Positions 5,536-9,988 of a stretch of DNA of 9,988 nt are shown here, piece by piece. Source of the DNA: CAYNFH01 sp964396385. Lineage in GTDB: Bacteria > Armatimonadota > Chthonomonadetes > Chthonomonadales > CAJBBX01. The position numbers and the translations under genes were made by a program. Positions within the stretch are counted from its first letter, which is position 1; every line of letters begins with the position of its first letter. The notes under the pieces were generated by a model. The model saw only the letters and a list, made by a program, of their open reading frames with translations. It ran no database searches and was not told the DNA's origin. The stretch covers positions 1 through 9,988 of the forward strand of contig CAYNFH010000227.1 in assembly GCA_964396385.1 (NCBI GenBank), read 5' to 3'.

Positions 5536-7524
5536 GTGATTAGCCGTCTCATCGATATGCGGTATGAGATCCTGGAGCAGGTGGGCGAAGGCGCCCTCTT
5601 CCAGGTGTATAAGGCGCGCGACAAGGTCCTCGGCCGCGTTGTGGCGGTCAAGACGCTTCAGCCTTCCTACGCGGGCAGCGTGGACCTCGCAAACACCATC
5701 CGCCGCGCGGCTGCCCCCGTTATGGAGCTCTCCCATCCCAACATCGCCCGCCTCTACGACGTAGCCGAGGAGGGCAGTACGCCGTCGCTCGTCACGGACT
5801 ACGTCCGGCATGCCGATGAGACCGCGCCCTCCGCGCCGGCCGCGAAGGCCGGCGCTCCCTTTTTAGTCACGGAGTTTGTTCGCGGCATCAACCTCAAGGA
5901 GCGCATCCGCCGCATCGCCCCGTTTACGCTCTCCGTGGCGGTGGATTTCGCCATCGCGACAGGCGAGGCGCTAAACTACGCTCACGCCCACCAGGTGGTC
6001 CACGGCGACCTCCGGCCGCAGAATGTGATCGTGAGCCCGGAAGGCGCCGTCAAGGTGACCGACTTCGGCCTCTTTTATGTCTATCGGCAGGCGACCAACG
6101 GCACGGGTGCGATACCGGACGGCGCCACTCCCTATCTCGCGCCGGAAGTGGAGAAAGGACATGGTCCCTCCGAGGCGGCCGACGTCTACGCCCTGGGAGC
6201 CATTCTCTACGAGATGCTCACTGCGGCGCTTCCCTTTCCTGGCGAGAGTGCAGGGCGCAAGCAGACGGAACCGCCCCCGTCCGTGCGCTCTCTCAATACC
6301 AGCGTGCCCCGCCCGCTGGAGGCGATAGTGACCCGGGCTCTGCAGCCGCAGCCGGAGATGCGATACGCCTGCGCGTCGGACATGCTGAACGAGCTCAAGG
6401 CGGTGCGAGACTCGCTGCGCTTCGGTAAGCCTCTCGCCCAGCCTCCGCAGCCGGCCGCTCCCGCCGTCGCGCCCGCCGCTCCGGTAGTCGCCGCCGTGCC
6501 GGTCCAGTCCGCGCCCGCCTCAGCGCCCGAACCTGCCCCCGCGCCTGCCTCCCACCGGCCCTCGGCCACCTCTCCCCTGCCAGGGGGGAGGCCAACTGGG
6601 GGACAGGCCCGAGAGGAACGAATGCCAGCCGCAACCTACGAAGATGACCGCATCTCGCCCTGGCTCAAAGCCGCGCTCATGTCCGTTATCTTTATTGTCA
6701 TCGCCGTCGGAATCGTCTTGACCGCCTGGTGGATGGCTACCTTCTCCAAGCCCCAGGACGCCGCGTTTCCCAAGATCGTGGGCATGAAGATTCACGACGC
6801 CGAAGACGTGGCCAAGAAGGCCAACGTCCGGCTCATCGAGCACGACGAGTATAACGAGCATACGGAGCCGGGGGTGGTCTTCCGCACGGACTGGCCGGAG
6901 AACAAGCCCATCCACCCGGGCCGCAGCGTAAACGTCTGGGTGAGCAAAGGATCCAAGATGGTATGGGTCCCCAACCTGGTGGGGCTCAACAAGGACGAGG
7001 CCGACAAGAAGATCAAGGACAACGGCCTGACGCTGGGTGAGGTGGACCGCGCCTTCAACAATTCAGTACCGTTCGATTCAGTGGCCGTGCAGAACCCGAA
7101 GGCCGGCAAGCGCGTGAGCCGCGACACGTGGATAAACCTGATCATCAGCGACGGTCCCAAGCCCCAGCCCGAGCAGCCCGCTCCGGCCCAGACCGAGAAC
7201 CCGACGCCTTCGCCGGAGACGTCCAGTCAGCCGAACCAGACAGAGCCCAACCCGGATACCAGCAATCCGGATAACCTGCAGCCGCGTCCGTTCAATCTTA
7301 CGGTCAAGATCAAGCCCGACGGCCGGGGAACACGCCAGGTCCGCATCGAGTACGACGACGCCCAAGGCACCCATACGCCCGTGGCGGAGGACCACGGAGA
7401 AGGGGACACTGTCTCCCGCACCGTGGATGTCTACGGCGATCAGCTCACGGTCCGCGTCTACTACGGTGACGACCAAAGCCCGGTGAGTGAGAAGACCATC
7501 CGCCTGCCCGCCCGGAGCCGCTAG
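5536..7524 (+). CDS. prkC: Membrane Ser/Thr kinase with two PASTA domains (PrkC/PknB type), divergent active site
   Basis: A 662-residue protein starting at GTG: VISRLIDMRYEILEQVGEG fits the family N-terminus and GGAG lies 9 nt upstream. The cytoplasmic kinase domain (about 10-290) keeps VAVK (Lys39), the catalytic Asp158, Asn163, DFG (176-178), APE (202-204) and Asp216. It lacks the alpha-C Glu (RRAAAP, Ala58), has HGDLRPQN for HRDxKPxN and has Gln23 for the third loop glycine. An insertion at about 83-107 repeats the beta-5 segment. A Pro/Ala linker (297-365) leads to one membrane helix (about 377-398), then PASTA domains at about 410-472 and 475-540, a Pro/Gln linker and a beta-rich C-terminus (585-660) resembling the PrkC tail. 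PASTA domains bind muropeptides in known homologues, suggesting envelope sensing. Reduced or absent kinase activity is possible. rpe follows, as near prkC in Firmicutes. Confidence 0.95.
   Translation: MISRLIDMRYEILEQVGEGALFQVYKARDKVLGRVVAVKTLQPSYAGSVDLANTIRRAAAPVMELSHPNIARLYDVAEEGSTPSLVTDYVRHADETAPSAPAAKAGAPFLVTEFVRGINLKERIRRIAPFTLSVAVDFAIATGEALNYAHAHQVVHGDLRPQNVIVSPEGAVKVTDFGLFYVYRQATNGTGAIPDGATPYLAPEVEKGHGPSEAADVYALGAILYEMLTAALPFPGESAGRKQTEPPPSVRSLNTSVPRPLEAIVTRALQPQPEMRYACASDMLNELKAVRDSLRFGKPLAQPPQPAAPAVAPAAPVVAAVPVQSAPASAPEPAPAPASHRPSATSPLPGGRPTGGQAREERMPAATYEDDRISPWLKAALMSVIFIVIAVGIVLTAWWMATFSKPQDAAFPKIVGMKIHDAEDVAKKANVRLIEHDEYNEHTEPGVVFRTDWPENKPIHPGRSVNVWVSKGSKMVWVPNLVGLNKDEADKKIKDNGLTLGEVDRAFNNSVPFDSVAVQNPKAGKRVSRDTWINLIISDGPKPQPEQPAPAQTENPTPSPETSSQPNQTEPNPDTSNPDNLQPRPFNLTVKIKPDGRGTRQVRIEYDDAQGTHTPVAEDHGEGDTVSRTVDVYGDQLTVRVYYGDDQSPVSEKTIRLPARSR
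5833..5864 (+). repeat. Perfect 9-bp palindrome plus T-run inside the kinase N-lobe
   Basis: GCGCCGGCC (5833-5841) and GGCCGGCGC (5847-5855) form a perfect stem on a GCGAA loop, followed by TCCC and five T (5860-5864). In frame it encodes the PSAPAAKAGAPF part of an insertion absent from typical kinases. The shape resembles an intrinsic terminator, but it lies in the middle of a coding region and may simply be an inserted palindromic repeat. Confidence 0.7.
6569..6591. repeat. Palindromic repeat in the kinase juxtamembrane linker
   Basis: CCTCTCCCCT (6569-6578) pairs with AGGGGGGAGG (6582-6591), 9 Watson-Crick pairs plus one T-G, on a GCC loop. It is read in frame as TSPLPGGRP within the disordered linker between kinase domain and membrane helix. 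The local composition differs from the flanking Pro/Ala codons, consistent with insertion. Confidence 0.65.
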
Positions 7525-7568
7525 GCGCCGCTGCCCGGTGTTATGTCGTTCAGCGCGGAAGCGTAACG

Positions 7569-7688
7569 TGTCATTCCGAGCACGGGTGAGCCGCGCCTTG
7601 GCCGCGAAAGCGGACAGCGTCCCACTCCCTCGAACCAGTGGCGGGAGCGGGAACCCTGGGCCGGCCCCTGGGGAGGAATCTGCTTTTC
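7569..7688 (+). repeat. Dispersed TCATTCCGAGC...GAGGAATCTGC repeat, expanded copy upstream of rpe
   Basis: TGTCATTCCGAGC (7569-7581) and GAGGAATCTGCTTT (7673-7686) are the two ends of the repeat found compact at 8405-8438. Here they are separated by 91 nt instead of 5. The interior contains CCGC-GAAA-GCGG and the palindrome GGGCCGGCCC. It makes up most of the 182-nt gap between the kinase and rpe, the longest gene-free stretch here; I see no promoter or gene in it. Confidence 0.8.
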
Positions 7689-7706
7689 CGGGCACCTGCA
7701 CGCTGT

Positions 7707-8372
7707 ATGAAGCTAGAGCTCGCCCCATCCATCCTTTCGGCGGACTTCTGCAACCTGGCCGCCTCCGTACGGACCTGCACGGAGGCGGGCGCGGAGCGGT
7801 TCCAGTTCGATGTTATGGACGGCCGGTTCGTCCCGAACATCTCCTTTGGCACGCTTCCGATCAAGGCGCTGCGGCCGCTTACGTCCGCGTGCTTCGAAGC
7901 GCATCTTATGGTCGTCGAGCCGGAGCGCTGGATTGAGCAGTTTGCCCAGGCGGGCGCAGAGGTCGTCATCATTCACGCAGAGGCGGCTGTCCATCTGCAG
8001 CGGGCCCTTGCGCAGATACGCGCCGCGGGATCGAAGGCAGGGCTGGCGCTCAACCCGGCAACACCTCTGGATATCCTGGACTACGTCCTGGAAGACCTCG
8101 ACCAGCTCCTCATCATGACCGTCAACCCCGGCTTCGGAGGCCAGCAGTTCCTGCCGGCGAGTCTCCAAAAGATCGCCGAGGCCCGCGCGCGGCTGGACGC
8201 CGCCTCGCACCCAATCGACCTGGAGGTGGACGGAGGGATAGACGCGGAGAACGCGCGCGCTGTCGCCGACGCAGGGGCCAACGTGCTGGTAGCGGGCACC
8301 GGCATCTTCGGCCACGCGGGCGGCCCCGCGGAGGGCATCCGCGCCATGCGCGCCGCCCTAGCGTCGGGATGA
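7707..8372 (+). CDS. rpe: Ribulose-phosphate 3-epimerase
   Basis: Interconverts D-ribulose 5-phosphate and D-xylulose 5-phosphate in the pentose phosphate and Calvin pathways; a cytosolic TIM-barrel metalloenzyme. The 221-residue length is typical. MKLELAPSILSADF sets the start at ATG 7707; the GTG at 7638 would only add repeat-derived sequence. No close Shine-Dalgarno is seen. Family blocks: FDVMDGRFVPNISFG (34-48), HLMV (66-69), GLALNPATPL (112-121), MTVNPGFGGQ (137-146), LEVDGG (172-177) and AGTGIF (196-201). Metal ligands Asp35, His66 and Asp175 are present, but the usual first ligand, the His in HxDVMDG, is Gln33 here. It supplies ribulose 5-phosphate metabolism, from which riboflavin synthesis (ribD downstream) also draws; any regulatory link is inference. 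Direct repeats flank the gene. Confidence 0.96.
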   Translation: MKLELAPSILSADFCNLAASVRTCTEAGAERFQFDVMDGRFVPNISFGTLPIKALRPLTSACFEAHLMVVEPERWIEQFAQAGAEVVIIHAEAAVHLQRALAQIRAAGSKAGLALNPATPLDILDYVLEDLDQLLIMTVNPGFGGQQFLPASLQKIAEARARLDAASHPIDLEVDGGIDAENARAVADAGANVLVAGTGIFGHAGGPAEGIRAMRAALASG

Positions 8373-8404
8373 AACGTATCAATAAGTGGCGCGCAGTCCC
8401 AGCT

Positions 8405-8438
8405 TGTCATTCCGAGCGGAGCGAGGAATCTGCTTTGC
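8405..8438 (+). repeat. Dispersed TCATTCCGAGC...GAGGAATCTGC repeat, compact copy downstream of rpe
   Basis: TGTCATTCCGAGC (8405-8417), GGAGC, then GAGGAATCTGCTTTGC (8423-8438). ATTCC near one end and GGAAT near the other give a small imperfect palindrome. Sequences of this form are, to my memory, common intergenic repeats in several phyla and often generate spurious antisense ORFs with the string RFLAPLGMT, as this one does. It is in the same orientation as the copy at 7569-7688. Confidence 0.85.
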
Positions 8439-8468
8439 TCATTCCATGACTCACACGCCGACAATCCC

Positions 8469-8837
8469 ATGAACCCCGTCGCTCAACCTGATCGCATCGA
8501 CTTCAGCCTGACGCCTCGCCAACGCCGCTATCGCGCGGCCACGGCCGTTCTGCTCGTTATCATTATCGCGATGATCGTCTACGGCCGCACCAGCCCATTT
8601 TTCCGCGTAGGCTCCCATCGGGTCCTCACTCCGCTGGCGGTCAAGGCGCTCAAGGCCAAGGCGATTTTCCTCTTCGGGTACTGGTCCGTCTGCCTCATCC
8701 TGGCCTTCTTCCTGGTCCTCATCGCCTGGCTCGAAATCCGAGAGATCCGCCGCAAAGCCAATGCCGTCCGGCGAGACTTCGCGCGGGAGATAGCCGAGCG
8801 GAAGCAGGGCCAGAGCGGCCCGCCCTCAACTGTATGA
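8469..8837 (+). CDS. Small two-helix membrane protein with charged C-terminal helix, unknown function
   Basis: A 122-residue protein I do not recognise. The polar, Arg-containing N-terminus (DFSLTPRQRRYRAAT, 11-25) leads into a hydrophobic helix at about 23-39 (AATAVLLVIIIAMIVYG). A basic loop and a second helix at about 65-88 (KAIFLFGYWSVCLILAFFLVLIAW) follow. Residues 89-113 form a strongly charged, probably helical tail (EIREIRRKANAV...REIAERKQ) likely on the cytoplasmic face. There is no clear Shine-Dalgarno before the ATG, and no enzymatic motif. Its stop (TGA, 8835-8837) overlaps the first candidate start of ribD (ATGA), so the two may be coupled. It lies between rpe and ribD, but no functional link to either is visible. 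Confidence 0.75.
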   Translation: MNPVAQPDRIDFSLTPRQRRYRAATAVLLVIIIAMIVYGRTSPFFRVGSHRVLTPLAVKALKAKAIFLFGYWSVCLILAFFLVLIAWLEIREIRRKANAVRRDFAREIAERKQGQSGPPSTV

Positions 8838-9988
8838 GTATAGATGGACGCGGCGACACGGCGACACGGGGACGCGGCGACTCCGGAATCGCCGCCTCGC
8901 CGCCTCGCCCCCTCTCCGCGTCGTCTGTTGATTCCGACTGGATGCGGCGCGCCTTGCGGCTGGCAGCCCGCGGGTTCACGCCACCCAATCCCATGGTAGG
9001 GTGCGTGCTGGTGCGCGACGGCGCAGTGGTCGGCGAAGGGTACCACCGGCGCGCGGGGGAGCTGCACGCGGAGGTCATGGCTCTCCGCATGGCGGGTGAT
9101 CGGGCGCGTGGGGCTACGGCCTATGTCGGGTTGGAGCCTTGCGCCCACTTCGGCCGGACACCTCCCTGCAGCCGCGCGCTCATAGCGGCCGGCGTGCGCC
9201 GCGTCGTAGCCGCCGTCGCGGACCCGGACCCCCGCACGGCCGGCAAGGGGCTGGACGAGCTCCGGACGGCCGGCATCGAGGTCCAGGTGGGGGTGCTGGA
9301 AGAGGAGGCCCGAAAGCTGAACGAAGCCTTCTTTTACCACAGGACGACCGGCCTGCCCTTCGTTACGCTTAAGGCCGCCGTGACTCTGGACGGAAAGACC
9401 GCCACCCGGACGGGCGACTCCCGGTGGATCACGGGCGAGCGCTCACGGGCCTACGTGCAGCGGCTCCGCGCGCGGAGCGGTGCCGTCCTTTGCGGCATCG
9501 GTACCGTGCTGGCAGACGACCCGCTCCTCACGGCCCGCTTCCCGGGCGTCCCGCGCCAGCCCGTTCGCGTGGTGCTCGACTCCCGCCTCCGCATCCCCCT
9601 ATCCTCCCAGTTGGTCCGGACGGCCCGGGAGGCGCCCCTGTGGCTGGCGGCCGGGCGCGAGGCGGACCCCGCGAAGGCGGATTTGCTGCGTACGAAGGGA
9701 GTGAAGATACTGGTACTTCCTGCCGATAACAGGAATGGCGTTGACCTCCACGCCCTGCTCGCGGAGCTTGGGCGGAGGGATATTGTCAGCCTGTTGGTGG
9801 AAGGCGGCGGCACCGTACACTCCTCGTTCCTGCGGCACGGGCAAGTCCACCGTCTGCTCTGGTTCATCGCCCCCAAGATCGCGGGGGGGCGGGAAGCGCC
9901 CACCTCCGTGGAGGGGGAGGGCGCCGCAAGAATGGCCGATGCGTTGATTTTGTCGCACGTCCGCACCCGCCGCCTGGGCCCGGGCCAG
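8834..9988 (+). CDS. ribD: Riboflavin biosynthesis bifunctional deaminase/reductase RibD, 3' end outside window
   Basis: Deaminates diaminohydroxyphosphoribosylaminopyrimidine and then reduces its ribosyl group (second and third steps of riboflavin synthesis). The frame is open for 385 codons to the window edge. Deaminase domain: DSDWMRRALRLAARG (33-47), PNPMVGCVLV (51-60), zinc site HAE (His78, catalytic Glu80) and PC...C (Cys103, Cys112). Reductase domain: FVTLKAAVTLDGKTA (176-190), SRWITGERSRAYVQRLRA (196-213), GIGTVLADDPLLTAR (221-235), LLVEGGGTVHSSFL (320-333) and FIAPKIAGG (344-352). Only a few residues should be missing at the end. In-frame starts are the ATG at 8834 (overlapping the previous stop) or at 8942. 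The second would remove the conserved D-x-x-[YW] before MRRAL, so 8834 is preferred; it adds about 32 residues encoded by a fold-back repeat. Confidence 0.94.
   Translation, partial: MSIDGRGDTATRGRGDSGIAASPPRPLSASSVDSDWMRRALRLAARGFTPPNPMVGCVLVRDGAVVGEGYHRRAGELHAEVMALRMAGDRARGATAYVGLEPCAHFGRTPPCSRALIAAGVRRVVAAVADPDPRTAGKGLDELRTAGIEVQVGVLEEEARKLNEAFFYHRTTGLPFVTLKAAVTLDGKTATRTGDSRWITGERSRAYVQRLRARSGAVLCGIGTVLADDPLLTARFPGVPRQPVRVVLDSRLRIPLSSQLVRTAREAPLWLAAGREADPAKADLLRTKGVKILVLPADNRNGVDLHALLAELGRRDIVSLLVEGGGTVHSSFLRHGQVHRLLWFIAPKIAGGREAPTSVEGEGAARMADALILSHVRTRRLGPGQ
8848..8921. repeat. Octamer fold-back element in the 5' end of ribD
   Basis: The left arm is four octamers ACGCGGCG, ACACGGCG, ACACGGGG, ACGCGGCG (8848-8879). 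The right arm is four octamers TCGCCGCC, TCGCCGCC, TCGCCCCC, TCTCCGCG (8889-8920). Folding 8848-8880 against 8889-8921 gives 25 paired positions of 33, with a perfect 7-bp core (GCGGCGA with TCGCCGC) on an 8-nt loop. It is in frame with ribD and encodes Arg/Gly/Asp/Thr then Ala/Ser/Pro residues. Confidence 0.85.

Noticed and set aside
7638..7706. GTG start 23 codons upstream of the chosen rpe start
   Set aside because: The added residues come from the dispersed repeat and do not resemble any Rpe; MKLELAPSILSADF matches the family start.
8081..8470. Minus-strand frame of 129 codons containing RFLAPLGMT
   Set aside because: It reads through the dispersed TCATTCCGAGC repeat and the antisense of rpe, a typical spurious call.

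Overview
The window is a GC-rich stretch of bacterial chromosome in which every gene I can support reads on the + strand. Gene order, left to right, is: end of a glycine-rich protein, a secretin (PilQ-like), aroC, aroK, aroB, a small two-helix membrane protein, a PASTA-type Ser/Thr kinase, rpe, a second small two-helix membrane protein, and ribD, which runs off the right edge. The secretin next to aroK-aroB recalls the pilMNOPQ-aroK-aroB linkage of proteobacterial type IV pilus loci. A PASTA kinase next to rpe recalls the prkC-rsgA-rpe order of Firmicutes. That mixture, the glycine-rich secretin and the high GC suggest a Gram-negative-type envelope outside the Proteobacteria, for example Armatimonadota or a relative. 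This placement is inference only; no marker gene fixes the phylum.

Region by region: 1-249 is the glycine-rich end of an upstream gene. 397-2142 is the secretin, preceded by a textbook Shine-Dalgarno. 2239-5147 holds three tightly packed shikimate genes (AroC/AroK overlap by 4 nt, AroK/AroB are 3 nt apart), covering steps 2, 5 and 7 of chorismate synthesis. 5153-5440 is a small membrane protein 5 nt after aroB. 5536-7524 is a 662-residue kinase with one membrane helix, two PASTA domains and a PrkC-like C-terminal beta domain. 7707-8372 is ribulose-phosphate 3-epimerase. 8469-8837 is another small membrane protein. 8834-9988 is the riboflavin deaminase/reductase RibD, lacking its end. No tRNA, rRNA, CRISPR or transposase gene is visible, and no gene-free stretch exceeds 182 nt.

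The most unusual content is the repeat DNA. Four gene boundaries (265-341, 2150-2226, 5447-5516, 8848-8921) carry fold-back elements. In each, one arm is a short tandem array of 7- or 8-bp units and the other arm is an array of roughly reverse-complementary units in the same register. The unit sequence differs at every site, but the architecture is the same. A different, dispersed repeat (TGTCATTCCGAGC...GAGGAATCTGCTTT) flanks rpe in direct orientation, and one copy is stretched by a 91-nt interior. Palindromes also lie in frame inside genes: the AroK tail, the kinase N-lobe, the kinase linker and the RibD N-terminus. The picture is of an ordinary housekeeping cluster whose gaps, termini and linkers have been colonised by several families of small palindromic or tandem elements.

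The kinase shows degenerate catalytic motifs (no alpha-C Glu, HGDLR in place of HRDxK, third glycine-loop Gly absent) and a duplicated beta-5-like segment. Rpe has Gln where the family's first metal-binding His is expected.
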